Translations under genes and position numbers: made by a program
Shown here: piece after piece, positions 1-12,000 of the stretch
Layout: the number at the start of each line of letters is the position of its first letter
Position numbering within the stretch: the stretch's first letter is position 1
The notes under the pieces: generated by a model
What the model was told of the DNA's origin: nothing
The model's database searches: none
The model's input: the letters and a program-made list of their open reading frames with translations, nothing else
Source: G965215045 sp965215045
GTDB taxonomy: Bacteria; Pseudomonadota; Gammaproteobacteria; JABABF01
NCBI GenBank assembly: GCA_965215045.1
Contig: OZ244031.1
Location: forward strand, 1,178,001 to 1,242,000
Length of the DNA: 64,000 bases
Direction: 5' to 3'

Positions 1-3000
1 CTGACGGTGAAGGAGCCGCCGGAGGTGGTGTCCTTGAGCGTGCCGACGGCACCGGTGCTGGTGGACCGGGCGTTTGTGGTGCAGGTGGGCCTGGATACAG
101 CAGTGCTTATAGCGGTGGCGGGCACGATTACGGCGACCCTGGGGGGTCAGTCGGTGGAACAGGCCTTCCGCCTCGATGTCAACGAGATGGACGCGACGGT
201 GGTCTTTGTCATGGGTCTGCCGGCGGTGGGGGATTGGCTGCTGTCGGTGACGAGCGCGCAGTTGGCGGATGGTACGCCGCTTGTCGTGCAAGCCGGTGCC
301 GAGAATATATCCCTGACGGTGCAGTCGCTGCCGGAGGTGGTGTCCCTGACCGTGCCGACGGCACCGGTGGTGGCGGACACCAGCTTCGAGGTGCAGGTGG
401 GCCTGGATAACAGCGCACCGCAGTCGGTGGCGGGCACGATTACGGCGAGCATGGCCGGTCGGGCGGATGTGCAGCAGACCTTCTCGATTTCCTCCGGCAA
501 TACGATGGGGACGGCGGTGTTTGGCACCGGTCTGCCGGCGGCGGGGGATTGGCTGTTGTCGGTTACGGTCGCGCAGTTGGCGGACGATACGCCGCTGACC
601 GTGCAAGCCGGTGCCCGGGATATATCCCTGGCCGTGGAGGCACCGCCGGCACCGCCGCCGGAGGTGGTGTCCTTGAGTGTGCCGGCGTCGATAGTGGTGG
701 CCACGGAGCTTTCGGTGCGGGTGGGTCTGGACAGCAGTGCGTTGCTGGATGTGGTGGGGACGGTTACCGCGACCATGGGCGGCCGGGAGGATGTGGAGCA
801 GTTCTTCTCGATTTCCATGGGCGATACGATGGGGACAGCGGTGTTTGCCATGGGTCTGCCGGCGGCGGGTACCTGGCTGTTGTCGGTGAGTGCGGCGAAA
901 TTGGCGGATGGCACCACCTTGACCGTGCGAGCAGGTGCCCGGGATGTGCCCCTGACGGTGGAGGAGGTGCCGGTGGACGTATTGCCGCAGGTGGTGTCCT
1001 TGAGCGTGACCCCGCTGCCGAAGACGGCAGGCCTGGACCTGGAGATGACGGTGGCATTGGATGCCGCGGCACCGGCGGCAGTGTCCGTGGTGGTAACGGC
1101 GACTCCCCTGGCACCGGCTGCCGCCATCACTTTTGCCCTGAGCATTCCGGCGAATTCCATGCAGGCCAGCCGGGTCTTCCAGTTGCCGACCCCCGGGACC
1201 TGGACCTTGTCGGTTACGGAGGCGGTTGTCGAGGGTACTTCGCAGATGCTGGATATTGCCGCGGGGGCACAGAATATCCCGGTGCTGGTGCTGGATTTCA
1301 TCCTGGAATTGACCTCGGGTTCCCTGCAGTTGCAGGAGGGGGGAGCGGCGAGCGTGGTTACCGCCCGATTTGCGGATCCCCAGCCGGATGCGGGTTACCG
1401 GCTGCACTTGGAGGTTTTGCCGGCCGGGCAGCTGAGCGAATTGGACACCCTGGAAGCGAATGCTTTCGGTGCCATCCACACTTTCGAAGAGGGGGCGGAG
1501 GGGCTCTTTCTGGGTGGAAATACGTCTGTGGCCACGGTGGACGTGATGGCGGTGGACGAGATGGATGGACTGCCGGAGGATACGGAGGTGGTGCAGTTGC
1601 AGGCCAGTATCGATGTGGCCGGGGTGTTTGTGACGCGCACCCTGAGTTTTGAGATTTTGCGCAACGGCTATGTGCTGGATGATTTGCAGGTTTTGAACCC
1701 GGGTTCGATTTACGCGGGTTCAGTGCTGGAATTTCGGGTGGGGATGAATGCCCCGGCCTCCAGTGATTTGCAGGTGGACCTGCAGTTGGGCACGGGGCTT
1801 GCGAGCGGGCAGCTGGTGCTGCTGGCGGGGAATACGACGGCGACGGGTAATCTCCAGTTGCCGGGGGATGTTCCGGCGGCGGTTCACTCGTTGTCGCTGA
1901 GCGGGGCGACTTTTGCCGATGGTGTGGGCCATCCGGCACTTCGGGCTGCAGCGCAGGATGTAACTGTGCAGGAGCGCCAGGTGCGGATGCAGACGACCCT
2001 GGAGCCGCAGCTGGTACCTGAGGGCGCGCAGGCCACGTTGACGGTGGAGGTGGACAACCTGGGTTCTGCTGCGCGCTCCGTGGTGTTGCAACCCCTGTCG
2101 GTGCCCGCGGACAGTCGCCTGGTGTTTACGCCGGCTGTTTCGCCGCTCATTGCACTGGCAGCGATGGGCGATGCGGATGATATGGCGGAGCAGATCTTCT
2201 TCGTCGATGTGCGGGCCGACAATCGCGCGGCACCGCGCACCGGGCTGTCTTTGCAGGTGCAGGCGCGGGAGGGCAGCATCTCCGGGGATGTGCTGGCCGC
2301 GGAATCGGTCCTGCTGACGATCCCGCGCCACGGTTATGCGCTGGGTCTGGAGGTGCCGCCGTCCGCGGTGGCACCGGGTGCTCCGTGGGGGGTGAATGCG
2401 GTGCTGCAGGGTGGTTCGGGGGAGGCGGTGGAGGCACCGGTGCCGGTGCGCCTGACGGTCGCGGTCGATGAGCCGGGCGGGACATCGCAGATGGTGGAGG
2501 TGGAGATTGCGGCGGGTGCCACATCGACGGCCGTGAATTATGTGCCGATGGCGGCGGGGATGTATGACTTGCGGGTAACGGCGGCGAGCTTTGACTCTGC
2601 GCAGGATGGCGACCAGGTGTCTCCGGATTTTGCTGCGGCGATGGCCAGCGTGACGGTGGAGGCACCGGCGCCGGAGGTGCCGGCACCGGAGGTGGTGTCC
2701 CTGAGCGTGCCGGTATCGGTGGTGGTGGACACGGGCTTCGAGGTGCAGGTGGTCCTGGACAGCAACGCCCCGCAGTCGGTGGCGGGCACGATTACGGCGA
2801 GCATGGGCGGTGAGGCGGATGTGCAGCAGACCTTCTCGATTTCCATGGGCGATACGATGGGGACGACGGTGTTTGCCATGGGTCTGCCGGCGGCGGGGAC
2901 CTGGCTGTTGTCGGTGAGCGAGGCGGAGTTGGCGGATGGCACCACGCTGACCGTGCAAGCCGGTGCCGAGAATGTGTCCCTGACGGTGGAGGAGGTGCCG

Positions 3001-6000
3001 GTGGAGGTGGTTTTGAGTGCGAGCCTGGGGCGGGGGGTATTGCTGGAGACCGGTATTGGCAGCACCACGAACCTGACGGTGAGTGCCGCGGGTCTGATGG
3101 CGGGGGACAGCCCCCTGCTCGTGTCGGTGTCGGTGCTGGAGAGTGACGGGGACGGGATCTCCGACCTGCGCCTGGACGGTGCGCTGCAGGCGCAGCTGAG
3201 CCTGACATCCGCCCGGCCGGAGGGGATGGTCGGTGTGCAGGCGGTGGACGATGCCCTGGCGGAGCCCCGGGAGAGCCTGACATTGCAGGTTGGCGTGTCG
3301 GGTTCTCCGGGTCTGAGCACGCAGGTGGTGTTGGTGATTGCGCGCAACGATTACCGGGTGCAGAGTTTGTCGCTGTCTGCGGACACGGTGCGTGTGAACG
3401 AGGGTGTGGAGGCGAGCGTGCGTTTGAATGCGCGGGCACCGGCGCAGGTACAGGTGAACGTGGGCGTGGAGGGCACGGACGGTATGGAGTTGCAGCCTCC
3501 CTCGATGCTGGTGATTGAAAGCGGTTCGCAGACTGCGGTATTGACGTTCACCCCGGCGTCGGCGGAGGTGCACGTGGTGCGGGTGCTGGATGCGCAATTC
3601 AGTGTTCCGGGGGAGGCGGAGGATCAGCAGCAGTTGTTTGTGGATCAGGCTTCGTTGCGGCAGGCGGTGTCGGTGGTGGAGGGTGCGTTGCTGGAGGTGG
3701 AGTTGGTGGATCTTCAGGGTCGTCTGCTGGGGATGTTGGCGGAGGGGGGTACGGCGACCGTGCGGGTGCGGGCCTCCAACCTGCTGCCGGGGCAGACCCT
3801 GGACATCACCGTGGGGCCCCTGATGGCTTCTGCGGGTGAGTTGGAGTTTCCGGACGGGAACACCCTGCAGTTGTCGGCACTGGCACCGGAGTCGGGTGTG
3901 GAGGTGCGGGTGCTGGAAGACGGTCTGGCGGAGGGGCGGGAGACCGTGGGCGTGGTGGCCGCGTATATCGCGGAGAGTTTGACGGCCCGGGTGGAGTGGG
4001 ATGTGCCGCGCCACGGTTATGCGCTCAGCGATTTGGCGGTGGCACCCTCGGAGTTGAGATTTGGTGAAGAGGCGGTAGTGCGGGTGAGTGTGAACAGCAC
4101 GCCGGCCTCGGTGGTGAATGTGCGGGTGCGGGTGGTGGATACCAATGGAGCGGGCCAGGTGCTGGAGTTGCAGGTGGCGGCGGACACGCTGATGGCAGAG
4201 GGTCGCTTGCAGATGTTGGCCCCGGGTTCTTACCAGGTGTCGGTGGTATCGGCGTTGTTTGCGGATGCGGGGTCGGCGGGCGACCAGGTGGTGCTGGAGG
4301 ATCAGAGCACGGCGCAGCAGTTGCAGGTGGAGGAGGAAGTGTTGCAGTTGCAGTTGGGTCTCGCCTTGCCGGTGATGCAGTTGGCGGAGGGTGAGCGGAC
4401 GACCTTGACGGTGAGTGTGCAGGGTTTGGAGGCGGGGGAGACCTTGGATGTGAGTTTGAGCCTGGTGGAGAGCGATGGAGATGCCATGGCGGAGCTGGAG
4501 TTTTCGAAGGAGAGCCTGGAATTGAGCGATGTGGAGCCGACGACGATGGTGGTGGTGAGCGCACTCGCCGATGGTCTGGCGGAGGTGCGGGAGCGGGTGA
4601 TGATTGCAGCGGGTGCAACGGGTGCACAGACGGGCACGGTGAGCGTGGAGTTGCCGCGCAACGACTATGTGCTGCGGGGCCTGGAAGTGCGCCCGGGGAT
4701 GGTGAACGAGGGCGAGGAGGTGGAGGTGGTGGCGGCCTTGAATGGTGTGGCACCGGTGGACCTGGAGTTGTTCACCCTGGAGTGGGTGACGGACGGCAAG
4801 ACGCTGTATACCGGCACGGTGTCGCGTACGGATACGATGCGCTTTTTGGCGGGTCAGCGCACCGCCACCTTGACGGTGCAACCGGAGCTGCCAGCCCTGA
4901 TCAACGAGCTCATCGGCCGGAACGGGTTTTATACGCTGCGGGTGCGAGGTGGCGAGTTGCGTTTTGCCGCCGGCGAGCCGGGCGACCAGTTGGCGATTGC
5001 CGCCCCACTGCAGTCGCGCCTGAGCGTGCACCCGCCGGTGGAGTTGTACCATATTACTGCTCCCCCCGAATGGGAGCGGGGCGAGCCGGTGCGCCTGGCG
5101 GAGGGTCGGGAGCTCGCCATTGGTAGTTTGGTCATTAAGCACCTGCGCAACGTGCTGCCGCCGGGAGAGGAGTTGCCGTTGGGAGTGGAGATTTTGCCCC
5201 CCGGGCATACGGGCGATTTGAGGGTGCTGGTTGCGCCGGCGAGTTTTCCACCGATGCCGGTCGAGTTGAATATTGCCGCGGGAGAATCTATCGAAGTAAC
5301 AAGAGAAGTTACGAGTTGGAGCTTGACTGTGAGGGTGGTGGACGAGATGGACAACCAGCCGGAGGACACGGAGCGGTTGCAGTTGCGTGCCTTTGTCGTG
5401 GTGGGGGGGACGACGGTGCAGGCGGTCATCAGGGCATTGGATCAAAATGAGGCGATCGTGAGCACGGTGCTGCCGACGATTGAGATTTTGCGCAACGGTT
5501 ATGCGCTGGATGATTTGCAGGTGTTGAACGCGGCTGCGGTTTACGCGGGTGCGGTGCTGGAATTCGAAGTGGGGATGAACGCTGCGGCTTCCAGTGATTT
5601 GCGGGTGGATGTGCAGTTGGGTGCGGGGCTTGCGAGCGGGATGGTCATCATACCGGCGGGGGATACCGGGGCGACGGGTGAGGTTCTGCTGCCGGGGGAT
5701 GTTCCGGCGGCGGTTCACCCGTTGTCGCTGAGCGGGGCGACTTTTGCCGATGGTGTGGGGACGCCGACAGTGACGGCGACACCGCAGGATGTAACTGTAC
5801 AGGGGGCCCGGGTGCGGATGCGCACAACCCTGAGGCCACAGCTGGTGTCCGAGGGTGCGCAGGCCACGTTGACGGTGGGGGTGGACAACCTGGGTGCTTC
5901 CATGCGCTCGGTGGTGTTGCAGCCCTCGTCTGTGCCTGCGGACAGTCGCCTGGTGTTTATGCCGGCTGTTTCGGCGGTCATTGAGCTGGGAGCAGAGGGC

Positions 6001-9000
6001 GGTGGGAGTGATATGGCGGAGCAGATCTTTATCGTCGATGTGCAGGACGACACTCGCGCGAATCCCCGCACCGGGCTGTCTTTGCAGGTACAGACGCGGG
6101 ATGGCACTGCTTCCGGGGAGGTGCTGGCCGCTGCGGTTGCGGAGATGCCCCTGACGATCCCGCGCAACGGCTATGTGCTGATGCTGGAGGCACCGCCGTC
6201 CGGGGTGGTGCTGGGTGAGTCGTGGGGCGTGAACGCGGTGCTGCAGGAGGGTTCGGGGGAGGCGGTGCCGGCACCGGTGCTGGTGCGCCTGACGGTCGAG
6301 GTCAATGAGCCGGGCGGGACCTCGCAGATGGTGGAGGTGGAGATTGCGGCGGGTGCCACAACGGCGGCCGTGAGTTTTATGCCCATGGCGGTGGGAGACT
6401 ATGACTTGAGTGTGACGACGGCGATGTTTGACACCGTCCTGCAGGGCGACCAGGCGTCTCCGGACATTGACATGGCGATGACCAGCGTTATGGTGGAGCG
6501 TCCGGGGCTGGTATTGAGTTGGTCGCCGCCGGAGTCGAGCCTGGCGGAGGGGCAGGAGCAGACCCTGGTGCTGGGGGCGGAGAACCTGGAGCATTACCTG
6601 TCGGGGGGCGCGACCCTGGCTGTGGACCTGTCCTTGCCGGCCACGGCGGACTTGCTGTTGCTGACGGTGCCGCCGGTGAATTTGAGCGTGGCGATGCCGA
6701 CGGCAGAGGTTGAGGTGCAGGCCGTGGCGGACAACGTGGCACCGGAGCCCCGGGAGACATCGCAGTTGACGGCGATGGCGACGGCCGATGGTGTATCGGT
6801 CAGTGCGGAGGCCAGGGTGTCGGTAGTGCGTCACGGCTATGCGGTGTCGCGGGTGGGTGCTGAGTCCGTGGCGGTGGCCTCGGGCAATGAATTCATGCTG
6901 TTTGCGGAGTTGAATGCGGCGGACCCGCATACGGCGACGGTGAGCGTGGAGTTGCTGGGTCTGGGAGAGGGGCAATCGGAGTCTGCCGAGGTGGTGGTGT
7001 CGACGAATGCACTGCGGGGTGTGGTGACGATTGACCCGTCCGACCCGCTGCTGGGGCTGTCGCTGGCGGACGGTCTGTATCACATTCGCTTTTCCAACGC
7101 TGTTTTTGCATCCTCTGCGGCTGGAGACCAGTCGGTGCTGGACGATGGGACGGGGGGTCGGGCGGGGATTTTGCGTTATGGCGTGAGTGTGCTTTTGCAG
7201 GCGCAGTTGGCGGGCGGTGTCATGGAGTTGCGGGAGTCGACGCCGGCGAGCGTGGCGACCCTGGAGTTGAGTGCCGAGAACCTGGGCATTCGCTCCTATG
7301 GTTCGGACGAGGTGATGCCGCTGGTGATCCGTCTGGAGGAGGGTGCAGCGGATGTGGAGCTGTCCTCGTCTTCGTTGCAGTTGGTGCGCTTGCGTCCGGG
7401 CCAGGGGGCGTCCGGCCGGGTGCAGTTGGAGGTGCTCAATGATGAGCTGGCGGAGCCCCGGGAGCGGGTGGAGGTGGTGATTTCGGGCACGCCGACCTAC
7501 GGGACGAAGATTACGCGGATGGTGGAGTTTGTGATTCCGCGCAATGATTACCGGGTGATGTCGCTGCAGTTGCCGGCGGAAGAGGATTTGCAGACCGGGG
7601 AGGCTTTTGCGGTGCGGGTGGAGTTGAATGCGGTGGCCCCGGTAACGGTGAGTATGACGGTGCGCGCCGACGGTGGCCCGGCGGGGGTATTGGAGCGGTT
7701 GCTGGAGGTCGGGGTCGGCATGCAGTCGGGGGCGGAGGAGTTTGTGCTGACCCAGCCGGGTGCTTACGAGTTCACGGTGTTGTCGGATGCGGCCTTTGCC
7801 GAGTTTGAGAGTGGCGACCAGGTGTATCTGCCGGGGACGGAGGCCTTGGTGGAGCAGCGTCAGGTGGGTGGCGAGGAGCTTGGGGTGGCGGTGTTGTCGC
7901 TGGTTCTGGAGCGTGACACGCTGGCGGAGGGTGAGCAGACGACTTTGACTTTGAGTGTGTCGGGGCTGGAGGCTGCGGACGGAGTGTTGTCGGTGCAGTT
8001 GCGTGTGGAGGCGGTGGAGGCTGCGGGCACGGGTGATGTGAGTGTGTCGCTGGGGACGGTGGACTTGAGTGCGGATGCGCGCACGCAGACGGTGGTGGTG
8101 AGTGCTGCAGACGATGGGATGGCGGAGGATCGGGAGCGGTTCCGGGTGCTGGCGGAGGCGCAGGGTCCGCTGCCGGTGGCGGTGGAGTTGGCGGTGGTGC
8201 GCAACGGGTATCGCTGGACGGGGCTGCGGGTGATGCCGTCGGAGGTGGAGTTGGGAGAGACGGTGCAGGTATTCCTGGACTTGAATGCGATTGCCGGCAC
8301 CACCGTGCATGCGACGGTGCGCGCGCACTTGTCGGAGTCGAGTTCGCAGACCATAGAGGTGGAGCTGCGCGGGGATACCAGCGGCCGTGCCAGGAGCGCA
8401 CCGTTCACAGAGGCGGGGGCGTATGAGTTGTCGCTGGAAGCGTCTTCGTTTGCCGAGACCCTGGCGGGGGATCAGCCGGCCCCGGATGGCGGGGAGTTGT
8501 TGCGGGCGTCCCTGCAGGTGAACCCGGCCCCGCCGCCGGCACCGGAGGTGGTGTCCCTGGCCGTGCCGGTGGCACCGGTGGTGGTGGACACGGGCTTTGA
8601 GGTGACGGTGGGACTGGACAGCAACGCATCGCAGTCGGTGGCGGGCACGATTACGGCGAGCATGGCCGGTGAGGCGGATGTGCAGCAGGCCTTCACGATT
8701 TCCTTCGGCAATACGATGGGGACGCCGGTGTTTGGCACCGGTCTGCCGGCGGCGGGGGCCTGGCTGTTGTCGGTGAGTTCTGCGGAGTTGGCGGATGGCA
8801 CCACCTTGACCGTGCGAGCCGGTGCCCGGGATATATCCCTGACGGTGGAGGAGGTGCCGGAGGTGCCGGCACCGGAGGTGGTGTCCCTGGCCGTGCCGGC
8901 GTCGGTGGTGGTGGACACGGGCTTCGAGGTGACGGTGGGCCTGGACAGCAGTGCCCCGCAGTCGGTGGCGGGGACGATTACGGCGAGCATGGGCGGGCAG

Positions 9001-12000
9001 CCGGATGTGGTGCAGACCTTCTCGATTTCCTCCGGCGATACGATGGGGACGGCGATGTTCGGCACCGGTCTGCCGGCGACGGGGGCCTGGCTGCTGTCGG
9101 TGAGTGAGGTGGAGTTGGCGGATGGCACCACCTTGACCGTGCGAGCCGGTGCCGAGAATGTGTCCCTGACGGTGGAGCCGCCGGCACCGGAGGTGGTGTC
9201 CCTGAGCGTGCCGGCGTCGGTGGTGGTGGACACGGGCTTCGAGGTGACGGTGGGCCTGGACAGCAACGCCCCGCAGTCGGTGGCGGGGACGATTACGGCG
9301 AGCATGGGCGGGCAGCCGGATGTGCAGCGGACTTTCAGCATCGAGCTGAACGGGCTCAGCGGGACGGCGGACTTTGACGCCGGTCTGCCGGCGGCGGGGG
9401 CCTGGCTGCTGTCGGTGAGTGAGGCGGAGTTGGCGGATGGTACGCCGCTGACCGTGCAAGCCGGTGCCCGGGATATAGCCCTGACGGTGGAGGAGGTGCC
9501 GGTGGAGGTGGTTCTGAGTGTGAGCCTGGGGCGGGGGGTGTTGCTGGAGACCGGTATTGGCAGCACCACGAACCTGACGGTGAGTGCCGCGGGTCTGATG
9601 GCGGGGGGCAGCCCCCTGCTCGTGTCGGTGTCGGTGCTGGAGAGTGACGGGGACGGGGTCTCCGACCTGCGCCTGGACGGTGCGCTGCAGGCGCAGCTGA
9701 GCCTGACATCCGCCCGGCCCCAGGGGATGGTCGGTGTGCAGGCGGTGGACGATGCCCTGGCGGAGCCCAGGGAGAGCCTGACATTGCAAGTGGCCGTCAC
9801 GGGTTCTCCGGGTCTGAGCACGCAGGTGACATTGGTGATTGCGCGCAACGATTACCGGGTGCAGAGTTTGTCGCTGTCTGCGGCCGCGGTGCGTGTGAAC
9901 GAGGAGGTGGAGGCGAGCGTGCGTTTGAATGCGCCGGCACCGGCGCAGGTACAGGTGAACGTGGGCGTGGAGGGCACGGACGGTGTGGAGTTGCAGCTTC
10001 CCTCGATGCTGGTGATTGAAAGCGGTTCGCAGACTGCGGTATTGACGTTCACCCCGGCGTCGGCGGAAGTGCATGTGGTGCGGGTGCTGGATGCGCAATT
10101 CAGTGTTCCGGGGGAGGCGGAGGATCAGCAGCAGTTGGGTGTGGACCCGGCCTTGTTGCGGCAGGCGGTGTCGGTGGTGGAGGGTGCGTTGCTGGAGGTG
10201 GAGTTGGTGGATCTTCAGGGTCGTCTGCTGGGGATGTTGGCGGAGGGGGGTACGGCGACCGTGCGGGTGCGGGCCTCCAACCTGCTGCCGGGGCAGACCC
10301 TGGACATCACCGTGGGGCCCCTGATGGCTTCTGCGGGTGAGTTGGAGTTTCCGGACGGGAACACCCTGCAGTTGTCGGCACTGGCACCGGAGGCGGGTGT
10401 GGAGGTGCGGGTGCTGGAAGATGGTCTGGCGGAGGGGCGGGAGACCGTGGGCGTGGTGGCCGTGTATATCGCGGAGAGTTTGACGGCCCGGGTGGAGTGG
10501 GATGTGCCGCGCCACGGTTATGCGGTCAGCGATTTGGCGGTGGCACCCTCGGAGTTGAGATTTGGTGAAGAGGCGGTAGTGCGGGTGAGTGTGAACAGCA
10601 CGCCGGCCTCGGTGGTGAATGTGCGGGTGCGGGTGGTGGATGCCAATGGAGCGGGCCAGGTGCTGGAGCTGCAGGTGGCGGCGAATGCGCTGATGGCAGA
10701 GGGTCGCTTGCAGTTGCCGGCCCCGGGTTCTTACCAGGTGTCGGTGGTATCGGCACTGTTTGCGGATGCGGGCTCGGCGGGTGACCAGGTGGTGCTGGAG
10801 GATCAGAGCACGGCGCAGCAGTTGCAGGTGGAGGAGGAGGTGTTGCAGTTGCAGTTGGGTCTCGCCCTGCCGGTGATGCAGTTGGCGGAGGGTGAGCAGA
10901 CGCAGCTGACGGTGAGTGTGCAGGGTTTGATGGCGGGGGAGACCTTGGATGTGAGTTTGAGCCTGGTGGAGAGCGATGGAGATGCCATGGCGGAGCTGGA
11001 GTTTGCGAAGGAGAGCCTGGTATTGAGCGATGTGGAGCCGACGACGATGGTGGTGGTGAGCGCACTCGCCGATGGTTTGGCGGAGGTGCGGGAGCGGGTG
11101 ATGATTGCAGCGGGTGCAACGGGGGCGCAGACGGGCACGGTGAGCGTGGAGTTGCCGCGCAACGACTATGTGCTGCGGGGCCTGGAAGTGCGCCCGGGGA
11201 TGGTGAACGAGGGCGAGGAGGTGGAGGTGGTGGCGGCCTTGAATGGTGTGGCACCGGTGGACCTGGAGTTGTTCACCCTGGAGTGGGTGACGGACGGCAA
11301 GACGCTGTATACCGGCACGGTGTCGCGCACGGATACGATGCGCTTTTTGGCGGGTCAGCGCACCGCCACCTTGACGGTGCAACCGGAGCTGCCAGCCCTG
11401 ATCAACGAGCTCATCGGCCGGAACGGGTTTTATACGCTGCGGGTGCGAGGTGGCGAGTTGCGTTTTGCCGCCGGCGAGCCGGGCGACCAGTTGGCGATTG
11501 CCGCCCCACTGCAGTCGCGCCTGACCGTGCACCCGCCGGTGGAGTTGTACCATATTACTGCTCCCCCCGAATGGGAGCGGGGAGAGCCGGTGCGCCTGGC
11601 GGAGGGTCGGGAGCGCGCCGTTGGTGATTTGGTCATTAAGCACCTGCGCAACGTGCTGCTGCAGCCGGGAGAGGAGTTGCCGTTGCGAGTGGAGATTTTG
11701 CCGCCCGGGAATGCGGGCGAGTTGAGTGTTCTGGTGGCCGAGATAGCTTCAGACATTGAGTTTAGCGAGTTGAATATTGCCGCGAGAGAATTCATCCCGG
11801 CAAGAAGAGAAAGTACGAGTTGGAACTTGACTGTGAGTGCGGTGGACGAGATGGACAACCAGCCGGAGGACACGGAGCGGTTGCAGTTGCGTGCCTTTGT
11901 CGTGGTGGGGGGGACGACGGTGCAGGCGGTCGTCCGGTCAGGTGATTTAGGCCGTGGGGGGATAGCGAGCACGGTGCTGCCGACGATTGAGATTTTGCGC

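Noticed and set aside
549..1652. Plus-strand frame of 367 codons overlapping the giant gene
   Set aside because: It is a Gly-rich out-of-frame shadow of the repeat sequence; the overlapping giant frame carries the conserved domain motifs.
5215..5475. Diversity-generating retroelement target
   Set aside because: The variable loops differ by indels and mixed substitutions, not adenine-specific changes, and no template repeat or reverse transcriptase is in the window.
1720..11643. Stop-free minus-strand frame of about 3,300 codons
   Set aside because: It lies exactly opposite the duplicated repeats, encodes a His/Arg/Gln-rich low-complexity product and follows from the codon bias of the + strand gene.
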